Assembly (NCBI RefSeq): GCF_001422735.1
Contig: NZ_LMLZ01000022.1
Coordinates: 124,001 to 188,000 of the forward strand
Reading direction: 5' to 3'
Length of the DNA stretch: 64,000 bases
Source: Acidovorax sp. Leaf78
GTDB taxonomy: Bacteria; Pseudomonadota; Gammaproteobacteria; Burkholderiales; Burkholderiaceae_C
The position numbers were made by a program, and so were the translations under genes. The notes below the pieces were generated by a model that made no database searches, was not told where the DNA came from, and saw nothing but the letters and a program-made list of their open reading frames with translations. Shown here piece after piece: positions 53,246 through 61,607 of the stretch. The stretch's first letter is position 1, and every line of letters starts with the position of its first letter.

Positions 53246-53734
53246 TCAGCTGTTCGCGCGCCGCTTGAGCCAGCGCATCAGCCCACCCACCACGGGCAGC
53301 TTCTCGTACAGCTCTTCGGCCGCATCCCAGTAGTCGCGGTGCAGCGTGACCAGCCCCCGGCTGTCGAACACCAGGTGCGACGCGCCCCGCACCGTCTGCT
53401 GCACGCCCTGGTGGAAATTGCGGAACGCGAACACGAAGTCCCATGTGAGAAAGCACTGGTCGCCCTGCACCACCTGGCCGGTGACGACGAAGCGCGGCGC
53501 CTGCAGCGACGTGAACATGTGCTCGAAGATGCCCTGGATGGCGGGCACGCCCTGCACGTCGTTGAACGGGTCCTTGAACCGCGCAGCCGGTGCGTACAGG
53601 CGGCCGATGTGCGCGACATCGGCGGGGGACAGCTGCTCGAAGAACGCCACGACGCGGGCCACGGCCTCGGGCGTGGCGGTGGGCGCGCCGCCGGCGGCCT
53701 CGGGCGGGGGAGAGGGCGAGAAACTTGTGGTCAT
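53246..53734 (-). CDS. SnoaL-like/NTF2-fold protein
   Basis: A 162-aa protein with a nuclear-transport-factor-2-like core: VARVVAFFEQLSPADVAHIG, LYAPAARFKDPFNDVQGVPA, FEHMFTSLQAPRFVVTGQVV and LVTLHRDYWDAAEELYEKLP. It is the last gene of the minus-strand lipid operon; its ATG overlaps the SDR stop (ATGA). Relatives are often annotated as SnoaL-like, and the same family occurs in RpoE/ChrR-type stress clusters. No reaction can be assigned. Confidence 0.8.
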   Translation of the reverse strand: MTTSFSPSPPPEAAGGAPTATPEAVARVVAFFEQLSPADVAHIGRLYAPAARFKDPFNDVQGVPAIQGIFEHMFTSLQAPRFVVTGQVVQGDQCFLTWDFVFAFRNFHQGVQQTVRGASHLVFDSRGLVTLHRDYWDAAEELYEKLPVVGGLMRWLKRRANS

Positions 53735-54513
53735 AGTCCCGTGAAGCGGCGCACCGCCGGAAAGTAGCAACCATACGGCAGCAGCCGCAGCGCCTTCATC
53801 ACGCGCGTGAAGCGCTTGGGGAAGTGGATGTCGAACTGGCCCTCTCCCCACCCCTGCAGGATGGCCGCGGCCGCCGCGTCGGGCGTGATGAGTGCGGGCA
53901 TGCGAAAGTCGTTGCCCGCGGTGAGCGGCGTGGACACGAACCCGGGGTTGATCACGCTCACGCCGATCCCCAGGTCGTGCAGGTCCAGGTACAGCGCCTC
54001 CGCCAGATTGATCAGCGCGGCCTTGGTGGGCCCGTAGGCCAAGCTCTTGGGCAGGCCCCGAAAGCCCGCCACGCTGCTGATGACGCTCAGGTGCCCGGGC
54101 TGGCCGCGTGCGGCGGCGGCCAGCATGGCCGGCAGCACGGCGCCCAGCACGTGCAGCACGCCGGTGTAGTTGGTCTGCTGGTGGCGCAGCATGTCGGCCA
54201 GGTCGAACTCGGTGGCGCGCATCTCGCGGTAGGTGCCTGCGCAGTAGCACACCAGGTCCACTGCGCCGCCGGCCAGCACCTGCGCGGCCACCTCCTGCAC
54301 CTGCTCGGGCGCGGCCACGTCCAGGGGCCAGGCCTCGCTGCCGGGGTGCTCTCGCACGAACTCCTGCAGTGCCTTGTCGTCACGGGCCGACACCACCACG
54401 CGCGCACCCCGCGCATGCAGCGCCGAGGCCGTGGCCCGGCCGATGCCGGTGGAAGCGCCGATGAGCCAGGCCCGGCGGCCGTGCCAGTCGCGCTGGGGCG
54501 GGTTCAGGCTCAT
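53731..54513 (-). CDS. Short-chain dehydrogenase/reductase
   Basis: A 260-aa SDR: the cofactor loop is LIGASTGIGRATASALHARG, NAG is replaced by CAGT in YCAGTYREM, the catalytic Ser and YxxxK are in SVISSVAGFRGLPKSLAYGPTK (Tyr and Lys present). The C-terminus is extended (FPKRFTRVMKALRLLPYG), typical of membrane-associated SDRs acting on lipids. Start ATG at 54513 overlaps the preceding gene's stop. Confidence 0.92.
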   Translation of the reverse strand: MSLNPPQRDWHGRRAWLIGASTGIGRATASALHARGARVVVSARDDKALQEFVREHPGSEAWPLDVAAPEQVQEVAAQVLAGGAVDLVCYCAGTYREMRATEFDLADMLRHQQTNYTGVLHVLGAVLPAMLAAAARGQPGHLSVISSVAGFRGLPKSLAYGPTKAALINLAEALYLDLHDLGIGVSVINPGFVSTPLTAGNDFRMPALITPDAAAAAILQGWGEGQFDIHFPKRFTRVMKALRLLPYGCYFPAVRRFTGL

Positions 54514-55055
54514 GGCGCGCGCCGGGTGAAGGACAGCGTGACCTCGCCCAGCCGCACGCCCAGCTTGCGCATGGTGGCGCGGTTGAGCATGACGCGGTCG
54601 TCCATGAGGTACATCCAGTCGTCCATATCGACGTGGTAGATCGAGCCGCCCACCGGCAGCGCGAGCGTGTAGTTCCACTGGAAGGCGTTGCCCCGCGTTT
54701 GTCCGCGGGCCTCGCCGATCACGTCGTCCGCCGTGCCGGTGTAGCGCCCGTCGGCAAGCCGCGTGAGGCGCCAGACGCGCCGCTGCGTGGTGCCGTCCGA
54801 ATAGGTGAAGGCCTCGTCCAGCACGCCCTGGTCGCCCGTCCAGGTGCAGACCATGACCACCGTGAAGCGGCGGGCGATCTGCCCGCTGCGGTCCTGGAAG
54901 ATGCCGTGCGCATCGATGGTGCCGTTGAAGTACCGGGCCAGGTCGAGCACCGGCTTTTCGCTGGCGTAGCCCTCCAGGTTCTGGCTGGCGCAGCCTGCCA
55001 GCAGCACGGGGCTGGCGGCGGCTGCGGCGAGGATGTGGCGTCGGTTGATTGTCAT
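54510..55055 (-). CDS. DUF3833 lipoprotein
   Basis: A 181-aa protein with a lipobox (SPVLLAGC, Cys near residue 22) after twin arginines (NRRHILAAAAA). The body matches DUF3833: LDLARYFNGTIDAHGIFQDR, VVMVCTWTGDQGVLDEAFTY, YTGTADDVIGEARGQTRGNA, DDWMYLMDDRVMLNRATMRK. It looks like a lipocalin-type beta barrel that may carry a lipid. Starts and ends overlap neighbours by four bases. Confidence 0.9.
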   Translation of the reverse strand: MTINRRHILAAAAASPVLLAGCASQNLEGYASEKPVLDLARYFNGTIDAHGIFQDRSGQIARRFTVVMVCTWTGDQGVLDEAFTYSDGTTQRRVWRLTRLADGRYTGTADDVIGEARGQTRGNAFQWNYTLALPVGGSIYHVDMDDWMYLMDDRVMLNRATMRKLGVRLGEVTLSFTRRAP

Positions 55056-56371
55056 GGGGTACCTCGCAGGGGAAGGGCTGCGCCCGCCGGGGGGCGGCGC
55101 AGGATCAGGGCATACAGGGCGATGGCGGCCATCAGCTTGAGCGCGCAGGGCAGCACCGCGTAGGCCAGGCTCAGGGTCTGCAGGCCGGCGTCGCTGCGGG
55201 TGCCGGGCGTGTAGCCCAGAGCCCCGAGCAGGGGCAGCGCCAGGCCGGCCGCCAGCGCCAGGTTGAGTTTGGTGGCCAGGTTCCACCAGCCGAAGTACGC
55301 GCCTTCGTGCCGGCCGCTGTCGCCCTCGGCGGCGATCACGCCGGCCAGCAGCGCGCTGGGCAGGGCCAGGTCGGTGCCCAGCGCCACGCCCGAGAGCGCG
55401 CACACCAGCGCAAACGGCCACACGTCGCCCGCGCCCAGCAGCGCCGTGCCGCTGAACGCCGCAATGGCCAGCAGCATGCCCGCAAGCCAGGTGCGCGCCA
55501 GCCCGAAGCGCGCCACGGCGCGCAGCCACAGTGGGATCGACAACGCAGCGCACACGAAATACGTGCCCAGGAACAGCGGCTCCTGCGCGGGCGGGGCCTG
55601 CAGCAAGTCCTGGACGAAGAAAAGCACCAGCGTGGCCGGGATGGCGCTGGCGATGCCGTTGAGCACGAATACCGCCAGCAGCCGCCGGAACGCCGGGCGC
55701 TGCAGCGGGCGCCACAGGGCGGCCGGTGGTGCCTGCAACGCGGTCTGCCCGGCCGCAGCGGCATCCATCGCAGGCCGTGGCGCGCGGCTCCAGGCCCACC
55801 AGCCCAGGCCCAGCGCCAGCGCAAAAACACCCAGCATGGCCGGCAGCCCTGCCAGCGCGGGCAGCAGCGAGGCCAGCACCACGCCCACCAGGGCTGCGCC
55901 TTCGCGCCAGGCCACGATGCGGCTGCGCTGCAGCTCGTCCCCACCCAGGCGCGCGCCCCACGACTGGTGCGCGATGCCCAGCTGGCTGTAGGCGAGATAG
56001 GTCACCACCAACGCCGCAAAGGCCCAGACGGTGAGCGAACCCGCCGCCTGCACCGGCGGAAAGAACAGACCCGTGAGCCCCAGCGCCATGACTCCCGCAG
56101 ACACCGCACCCACCCCCAGCACGGCCCGCGTGGAACGGCCGAACAGGTGGTCGGAGAGCCGGCCCAGCAGCGGGTCGGACACGGCATCGAGCAGCCGCGC
56201 GGTCAGCAGCAGCCCGCCCAGCGTGGCCAGCGGCATGCCGAACTCCCGCGCGTAATGGTTGGGCAGCAGCACGTACAGCGGCAGCGCGACGAACGCGAGC
56301 GGCAGGCCCAGCAGGCCATACGCCAGGCCCTGCCCGGCGCGCAGCGGCGACTGCAGGGCCTGCGGGGTCAC
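55052..56371 (-). CDS. MFS transporter, GPH sugar-cation symporter-like
   Basis: A 439-aa membrane protein with about 12 helices: PLRAGQGLAYGLLGLPLAFV at the N-terminus, DAVSDPLLGRLSDHLFGRST as the conserved loop of the MFS_2/GPH family, and WNLATKLNLALAAGLALPLL late. Members of this group near CFA-like genes probably move lipids or lipid precursors rather than sugar (inference). The start is GTG at 56371, overlapping the chalcone-isomerase-like stop as GTGA. Confidence 0.9.
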   Translation of the reverse strand: MTPQALQSPLRAGQGLAYGLLGLPLAFVALPLYVLLPNHYAREFGMPLATLGGLLLTARLLDAVSDPLLGRLSDHLFGRSTRAVLGVGAVSAGVMALGLTGLFFPPVQAAGSLTVWAFAALVVTYLAYSQLGIAHQSWGARLGGDELQRSRIVAWREGAALVGVVLASLLPALAGLPAMLGVFALALGLGWWAWSRAPRPAMDAAAAGQTALQAPPAALWRPLQRPAFRRLLAVFVLNGIASAIPATLVLFFVQDLLQAPPAQEPLFLGTYFVCAALSIPLWLRAVARFGLARTWLAGMLLAIAAFSGTALLGAGDVWPFALVCALSGVALGTDLALPSALLAGVIAAEGDSGRHEGAYFGWWNLATKLNLALAAGLALPLLGALGYTPGTRSDAGLQTLSLAYAVLPCALKLMAAIALYALILRRPPAGAALPLRGTP

Positions 56372-56937
56372 GGGGGCGACCCTGCGTTGCGGGGCGAGGC
56401 GATGAGTGCCTGGCGCAGCGCCGGCTCCGACGTCTTGGGCGACAGCCAGATGCCGAAGAACAGGCGCGCGAACTCGGCGTCGGGCACCTCGCCCACCACC
56501 CGCCCGCCCATGCGGAACACCGCGCCTGCACCGGGCTGGTAGACGCCCAGCAGGCGGTCGCCGGGCTTGACGTCCGGCAGTGCGGCCTGCAGCGCCTGCT
56601 GCCAGCGCGCGGCCTGCTCGGGGGTGAAGCTGCCCACACGGCGCATCTCGTCGAGCGAGCGCTTGGCGATGGCATCGGCCGAGAAGCCGCGGTGGTAGGT
56701 CAGCTCCAGCGCCAGCGGGTGGGCGGCGTAGTCGCTGGAGTCGAACCCGGGCGCGGCCCACAGGCGCGCACGGTACACATCGAACCCCAGAAAGCTCAAC
56801 GTGCCCTGGCCCACCAGGCGGGCGCCAGACAGCGGGCCGGCCGCCTCGGCTTCCAGCGCGAACAGGGGTTGCGTATAAAAAATGGCCGTACCGCTTGCCA
56901 GGCAAGCGGCAAGCGCTATGTTTTTAATAGCGTTCAT
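56368..56937 (-). CDS. Chalcone isomerase-like secreted protein
   Basis: A 189-aa protein of the bacterial chalcone_isomerase-like family: LVGQGTLSFLGFDVYRARLW, LALELTYHRGFSADAIAKRS, VKPGDRLLGVYQPGAGAVFR, FARLFFGIWLSPKTSEPALR. The N-terminus (MNAIKNIALAACLASGTAIF) is a signal peptide, and the DNA encoding it is a copy of the intergenic palindrome family. No flavonoid chemistry is expected; fatty-acid binding is more likely. The gene lies 24 bp after the methyltransferase. Confidence 0.9.
   Translation of the reverse strand: MNAIKNIALAACLASGTAIFYTQPLFALEAEAAGPLSGARLVGQGTLSFLGFDVYRARLWAAPGFDSSDYAAHPLALELTYHRGFSADAIAKRSLDEMRRVGSFTPEQAARWQQALQAALPDVKPGDRLLGVYQPGAGAVFRMGGRVVGEVPDAEFARLFFGIWLSPKTSEPALRQALIASPRNAGSPP
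56876..56935. repeat. Intergenic palindrome family, copy F, inside the signal-peptide coding region
   Basis: CCGCTTG-CCAGG-CAAGCGG stem at 56891-56909, flanked by ATAAAAAATGG and GCTATGTTTTTAATAGC, the same arms as the intergenic copies. It encodes residues about 2-20 of the chalcone-isomerase-like protein. Confidence 0.75.
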
Positions 56938-56961
56938 CGGTGTGCCTCCGGGGCTGGCCGG

Positions 56962-58191
56962 TCAGTCCTTGACCAGCGTGTACTGCACCAGGTCGATGTT
57001 GCCCATGGCAAAGGCCGCTTCGCAGTAGGCCAGGTAGAACTCCCAGATGTGCATGAAGCGCTGGTCGAACCCGAGCTGCAGGATCTGCGTGCGCTGGGCC
57101 AGGAAGCGTTCGCGCCAGCGCTTGAGCGTCTCGGCGTAGTCCTGCCCGAACGCGAATTCGTCCACCACGCGCAGGCCGGCGGCCTCCGCCTCGCGGCGGA
57201 ACTCGCGCGGGCAGGGCAGGCAGCCGCCCGGGAAGATGTACTGCTGGATGAAGTCGGTGGAGCTGATGTAGCGCGCAAACAGGCTGTCGTCGATGACGAT
57301 GCTCTGCACGCAGGCACGGCCGCCGGGCTTGAGCAGGCGCTGCACCGCCTGGAAGTATGTGGGCCAGTACTCGCGGCCCACGGCCTCGATCATCTCGATG
57401 GAGCACACGGCGTCGTACGGGCCGTCGGTGATGTCGCGGTAGTCCTGCAGGCGCAGGTCCGCCCGCTGCGCGCGGTCGCATTGCGCCATGCGGTCCTGGG
57501 CGAAGGCCAGTTGCTCCGTGGACAGCGTGACCCCGGTGACCGACGCGTCGAACTCGGTCACCGCCATCTCGGCCAGCGCCCCCCAGCCGCAGCCGATCTC
57601 CAGCACGCGGTGGCCAGGCTGCACGCCGGCCATGCGCAGCGCGCGGCGCACCTTGGCGTGCTGGGCGGCACGCATGTCGCCGCCGGCCTGCCCTTCGAAC
57701 CAGGCGGACGAGTAGTTCATGGTGTCGTCCAGCCACAGCTGGTAGAACGCGTTGCCCAGGTCGTAGTGGGCGTGGATGTTCTTCTGGCTGTTGGCGCGGG
57801 TGTTGCGGTTGAGCAGGTGCTTGATGCGGTACAGCAGCCGCCCGGCCCAGGTGCCGTAGATCACGCCTTCGACCTGCTGGCGGTTGGCGATGAAGACCTT
57901 GAGCAGGTCGGTGAGGTGCGGCGTGGTCCAGTCGCCGGCGATGTAGCTCTCGGCAAAGCCGATGTCGCCGGACTTGAGCGCGGCGCTGCACACGTTCCAG
58001 TTCTTGAGCGTGATGGCGGCGGTGGGCCCGCCCCCGTGGCCGAAGTGCTGCAGCGTGCCGTCGGGCAGCTGCACCGTCAGGCTGCCGTGCTGCAGCCGCT
58101 GCAAGAGCTTCAGGGCCGTGCGGGCGGCGGCGGGCGTGCCCTGGGGCAGGTCGATGGCCGGGCGGCGGGCGGTAGTGCTGGAGGTGTTCAT
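56962..58191 (-). CDS. Cyclopropane-fatty-acyl-phospholipid synthase family methyltransferase
   Basis: About 409 aa from ATG 58191 (ATG 58200 also possible). The N-terminal lipid-binding domain is LKLLQRLQHGSLTVQLPDG. The SAM domain reads VLEIGCGWGALAEMAVTEFD, VTLSTEQLAFAQDRM, YDAVCSIEMIEAVGREYW, with conserved IFPGGCLPC and a C-terminal QRFMHIWEFYLAYCEAAFA. It would methylate or cyclopropanate unsaturated acyl chains of membrane phospholipids. It follows DUF1365 and the FAD enzyme, a conserved trio. Confidence 0.93.
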   Translation of the reverse strand: MNTSSTTARRPAIDLPQGTPAAARTALKLLQRLQHGSLTVQLPDGTLQHFGHGGGPTAAITLKNWNVCSAALKSGDIGFAESYIAGDWTTPHLTDLLKVFIANRQQVEGVIYGTWAGRLLYRIKHLLNRNTRANSQKNIHAHYDLGNAFYQLWLDDTMNYSSAWFEGQAGGDMRAAQHAKVRRALRMAGVQPGHRVLEIGCGWGALAEMAVTEFDASVTGVTLSTEQLAFAQDRMAQCDRAQRADLRLQDYRDITDGPYDAVCSIEMIEAVGREYWPTYFQAVQRLLKPGGRACVQSIVIDDSLFARYISSTDFIQQYIFPGGCLPCPREFRREAEAAGLRVVDEFAFGQDYAETLKRWRERFLAQRTQILQLGFDQRFMHIWEFYLAYCEAAFAMGNIDLVQYTLVKD

Positions 58192-58272
58192 GGCGGTCAT
58201 CTCGTGCGGTTTGCGGTGGGTGCGTTCCAAGGGCCGGCGATTCGATGGTTCGGTGGTCAACGTTTCAGCAGT

Positions 58273-59106
58273 TCAGCGGGTCACGGTGGAGGCCGGCGCT
58301 GCGGGCTTGCTGTAAAAGCGCACGCGCTTGAGCCACAGCTGCAGCGCCTGCCAGTGGATGCGGGCGATCACGGCCAGCGTCATGGCCGGGTAGCCCCACA
58401 GGGCCCGGCGCAGCGTCTTGTCGGTGATGGGGTGCAGGGTGCCGCTCACGCTGGTCTGCAGCAGCGGGCCGGCCGCGTCGTCGTAGTCGATGCGCACCAC
58501 GGTGCGGCCCGCGGCAACGGAATCGGTGTCGGTGGGCGCTCCGGCCCACGCGGCCAGGGTGCGCATGAAGCGGAACCGGTACCCGCCGCTCACCTCGCAG
58601 AACGGCGACACGTGGAACACCTTGCGCGCTGCAAGCTCCACGCCGTAGCGCGGCGCATCGAGCAGGTAGCAGTGGCGCTCGCCGAAAGTGTTGTTGACCT
58701 CGACCACGATGGCGCGCAGGCTGCCGTCGGCGCGGTGGCAGTACCAGAAGCTCACCGGCTTGAAGGTGTAGCCCAGCACGCGCGGGTAGCAGTGCAGCCA
58801 GACCTCGCCGTCCGCGTCTGCGATGCCCTCGGCGCGCAGCAGCTCCTGCACCCAGGCGAGGGCACCGCCCTGGGCGGCACTGCGGCCGTCGCCGTGGTCG
58901 GAATCGTGAAAGCTGATCAGGCCCCGGCGGTTGACCGCGAGCGGGCCGGGTGCCCCCGCAGCCGCGCCGGCCCCGCCCGCCAGGCTGCGCAGCGGCAGCA
59001 TCAGGAAGAACGTGGGGTAGGCGAACGCGTGCCGCTGCGGGCGCAGCCGGGTGTGGCGCACCTGGCCGAAGCCGATCAGGGGTGCGGGAGCGCCCGGCGT
59101 GCTCAT
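58273..59106 (-). CDS. DUF1365 domain protein
   Basis: A 277-aa protein: GFGQVRHTRLRPQRHAFAYP, LISFHDSDHGDGRSA, YPRVLGYTFKPVSFWYCHRA, VVEVNNTFGERHCYLL, KVFHVSPFCEVSGGYRFRF. DUF1365 proteins accompany an FAD oxidoreductase and a CFA-like methyltransferase in many Proteobacteria and are induced by singlet oxygen in Rhodobacter. The ATG at 59106 overlaps the FAD gene stop as TGATG. Biochemical role uncertain. Confidence 0.93.
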   Translation of the reverse strand: MSTPGAPAPLIGFGQVRHTRLRPQRHAFAYPTFFLMLPLRSLAGGAGAAAGAPGPLAVNRRGLISFHDSDHGDGRSAAQGGALAWVQELLRAEGIADADGEVWLHCYPRVLGYTFKPVSFWYCHRADGSLRAIVVEVNNTFGERHCYLLDAPRYGVELAARKVFHVSPFCEVSGGYRFRFMRTLAAWAGAPTDTDSVAAGRTVVRIDYDDAAGPLLQTSVSGTLHPITDKTLRRALWGYPAMTLAVIARIHWQALQLWLKRVRFYSKPAAPASTVTR

Positions 59107-60413
59107 CAGGCCGCCTTCGCCCATGCGGTGGGCAGGTTGGCGCGCAGTTGCCTGGCCACCGCCAGGCCCGACTGCAGGCCGTCTTCGTGGAAGCCGTAGC
59201 CCGTCCATGCGCCGCAGAACCAGGTGTGGGACTGGCCCTGCAGCTGCTCCACACCCCGCTGGGCGCGGATGGCCGCCAGGTCGAACACCGGGTGGGCGTA
59301 GTCGTAGCTGCCGATCACGTGCTCCGGCGCAATCTCGCGCAGCGGGTTGAGCGACACGACCACGGGCTGAGCGAACGGCACGGGCTGCAGCTGGTTGATG
59401 AGGTAGTGCAGGCACACACGGGCCGACTCGCGGTGGCCTTCGGCGGCGCGCTCGTAGTTCCAGGCGGCCCAGGCACTGCGCACGCGGGGCAGCACGGCCG
59501 TGTCGGTGTGCAGCACGGCGCGGTTGGCCTGGTAACGAATGGCGCCCAGCACGGTGCGCTCTTGCACCGTGGGCTGCTCCAGCAGCGCGAGCGACTGGTC
59601 CGAGTGCGTGGCCAGCACCACCTTGTCGAAGTGCTCGGTATGCCGGTCGGTGACCACACGTACGCCGTCTGCGTCGCGCTCCACACGGCGCACGGGGGTG
59701 GACAGGCGCTTGTCGGCAATGCCCGCCACGATTTTTTCCACATAGTGCCAGGCACCGCCCGACACCGTCCACCACTGGGGCCGCTGGCTCACCTGCATCA
59801 GCCCGTGGTTGTGGCAGAACCGGATCATCGTCGCCACGGGGAATTTCAGCATCTGGTCGGTCGGGCAGCTCCAGATGCAGCCGAGCATGGGCAGGAAGTA
59901 CCAGTCACGGAACGCGTCGCCAAAGCGGTGCTCCTTCAGGAAGTCGCCCAGTGGCTGCATCAAGGCCGCTTCGGCATTGGCTTGTGCGATGCCGGTACAC
60001 AGCTTGTTGAAGCGCAGCAGGTCGCGCAGCATGCCCCAAAAGCGGGGGTTCAGCAGGTTGGACCGCTGCGCGAACACGGTGGACAGATTGGTGCCGCTCC
60101 ACTCCAGCGTGCGGCCACGCAGCGCGCCGGGCACCTGCACCGAAAACGACATGTCGGACTTGGAGGTCTCGACCCCCAGCTCGGCCAGCAGGCTGATCAA
60201 ACCCGGGTAGGTGCGCTCGTTGAAGACCAGAAACCCTGTGTCCACGCCGTGCGTGACCGGGTTGCCCCAGGCATCGGGCAGCGTCACGTCGACCGTGTGG
60301 GTGTGGCCGCCGAAGTAGTCGCCGGCCTCGAAAAGGGTGATGTCCGCATGCCCGCGCAGCTCGTGCGCGACAGTGAGCCCGGAGATGCCGGAGCCGATGA
60401 TGGCGATCTTCAT
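59106..60413 (-). CDS. FAD/NAD(P)-binding amine-oxidase-like oxidoreductase
   Basis: A 435-aa flavoprotein. The FAD loop is IAIIGSGISGLTVAHELRG, followed by DITLFEAGDYFGGHTHTVDV; the second flavin-binding part is CGAWTGYGFHEDGLQSGLAV. The middle (VDTGFLVFNERTYPGLISLL, CIWSCPTDQMLKFPVATMIR) is typical of the group that travels with DUF1365 and CFA-like genes and may act as a fatty-acyl desaturase. First gene of the minus-strand operon. No ECF sigma/ChrR pair is present next to it. Confidence 0.92.
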   Translation of the reverse strand: MKIAIIGSGISGLTVAHELRGHADITLFEAGDYFGGHTHTVDVTLPDAWGNPVTHGVDTGFLVFNERTYPGLISLLAELGVETSKSDMSFSVQVPGALRGRTLEWSGTNLSTVFAQRSNLLNPRFWGMLRDLLRFNKLCTGIAQANAEAALMQPLGDFLKEHRFGDAFRDWYFLPMLGCIWSCPTDQMLKFPVATMIRFCHNHGLMQVSQRPQWWTVSGGAWHYVEKIVAGIADKRLSTPVRRVERDADGVRVVTDRHTEHFDKVVLATHSDQSLALLEQPTVQERTVLGAIRYQANRAVLHTDTAVLPRVRSAWAAWNYERAAEGHRESARVCLHYLINQLQPVPFAQPVVVSLNPLREIAPEHVIGSYDYAHPVFDLAAIRAQRGVEQLQGQSHTWFCGAWTGYGFHEDGLQSGLAVARQLRANLPTAWAKAA

Positions 60414-60449
60414 GGCCGGCCCCCTCTGGCCGGGTCACGGAATAAAAAG

Positions 60450-60542
60450 GTTGCGAAGCGTCCCGAAACGAATAAGAGAGGGAGGGAGGAGAAGCGCTCC
60501 AGGAGATCAGTCGGAACCCGGGGGCCCGAAAGGCTTCGCAAC
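60450..60542. repeat. Long-range inverted repeat upstream of the lipid operon
   Basis: GTTGCGAAGC at 60450-60459 and GCTTCGCAAC at 60533-60542, a perfect 10-bp pair separated by 73 bp, in the leader of the operon at 60413. Could form a cruciform or frame a regulatory loop. Confidence 0.5.
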
Positions 60543-60657
60543 ACTAAAACTGTACGTCGCGCAATCGTGTTGCGCAAGAAATAGAGTGGGGCTGTCCCGC
60601 CGAAGTTCCAGCCTTCGGACAGGTTTTTTTTAAAGAAACGTAAAGAAAGCATGTCAA

Positions 60658-61278
60658 TCACCGTGCGGGGGCCACCGCCAGTTGCTGCTCGATGGCGCGC
60701 ACCAGGCCCTGGTTGTCGGGCGCGGTCAGGCTGGAGTACTGGTCGACCAGCTTGCCATCGCGGCCCAGCAGGTATTTGTGGAAGTTCCAGCGCGGGGCCG
60801 TGCCGGAGAGTTCGGCCAGCTGGCGAAACAGGGGCGACGCCTCAGCGCCCTTCACGCTGCTCTTGGCGAACATGGGGAATTTCACGCCGAAGGTGCTTTC
60901 GCAGAAATCGGCGACCTGCTGGTTGCTGCCGGACTCCTGCGAGAAATCGTTGGACGGGAAGCCCAGCACGACCAGGCCCTTGTCCTTGTAACGGGCGTAC
61001 AGCTCTTCGAGCCCCTTGTACTGGCCGGTGAATCCGCAGAAGCTGGCGGTGTTGACCACGAGCACCACCTTGCCGCTGTACTGGCACAGGGATTGCGGCT
61101 TTTCGTCCTGCAGGCGCAGGAAGGTGTGCTGCAGCGTGGCGGGGCAGCCGGCTGGCGCCACCGTTGCAGCCGCACCGGGCGCCTGCTGCGCGGCTGGCTG
61201 GGCCCAGGCCCCGGGCCCGAAGGCGGCGGCCAGCGCGAGGGCGGCGGCGGGAACGGGTCGTAGCAAAAAGGTGGTCAT
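60658..61278 (-). CDS. Glutathione peroxidase family protein, periplasmic
   Basis: A 206-aa thiol peroxidase. A signal peptide (VPAAALALAAAFGPGAWA) distinguishes it from cytosolic relatives. The peroxidatic Cys81 is in VVNTASFCGFTGQYKGLEEL, followed by GFPSNDFSQESGSNQQVADF (Gln) and RWNFHKYLLGRDG (Trp/Asn), so the catalytic tetrad is present. It should reduce peroxides, perhaps lipid peroxides, in the periplasm. Its position beside the lipid-modification operon fits an oxidative-stress theme, though it is a separate unit. Confidence 0.92.
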   Translation of the reverse strand: MTTFLLRPVPAAALALAAAFGPGAWAQPAAQQAPGAAATVAPAGCPATLQHTFLRLQDEKPQSLCQYSGKVVLVVNTASFCGFTGQYKGLEELYARYKDKGLVVLGFPSNDFSQESGSNQQVADFCESTFGVKFPMFAKSSVKGAEASPLFRQLAELSGTAPRWNFHKYLLGRDGKLVDQYSSLTAPDNQGLVRAIEQQLAVAPAR

Positions 61279-61607
61279 AGGGCTTCCAGCACAGGTCGGT
61301 GCGGCCAATTTAACCGCTCCATTATTTTTTGTCCACATGAGTTTTTATTTATACCGATTGGTTACGTCTGGGTGCGGATCCCGGAATCGGTGTGGATCAC
61401 GCGGCACCTGCATCATGTACGCAGCAGCCGGCCCCATGGATGCGGCCACCATGCCGCAAGGGGATCAAAGTCTGTGGAGAGGGCGCCGCGCACCGCGGCG
61501 TACCGGCGCCGCACCGCACCGCACCGCACCGCACCGCGTGAGCACGAGGGGCGCTGGCCGATTGCACAGGCCGCAGGTGTATCTGTCCGTCCGTCGGCGC
61601 CGGCGGG
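61279..61607. other. 329-bp gap with a pentanucleotide repeat
   Basis: Contains five exact CCGCA units at 61509-61533 and an A/T-rich stretch near 61320-61365 that probably holds the promoter of the glutathione peroxidase gene. No gene with motif support was seen. Confidence 0.7.
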
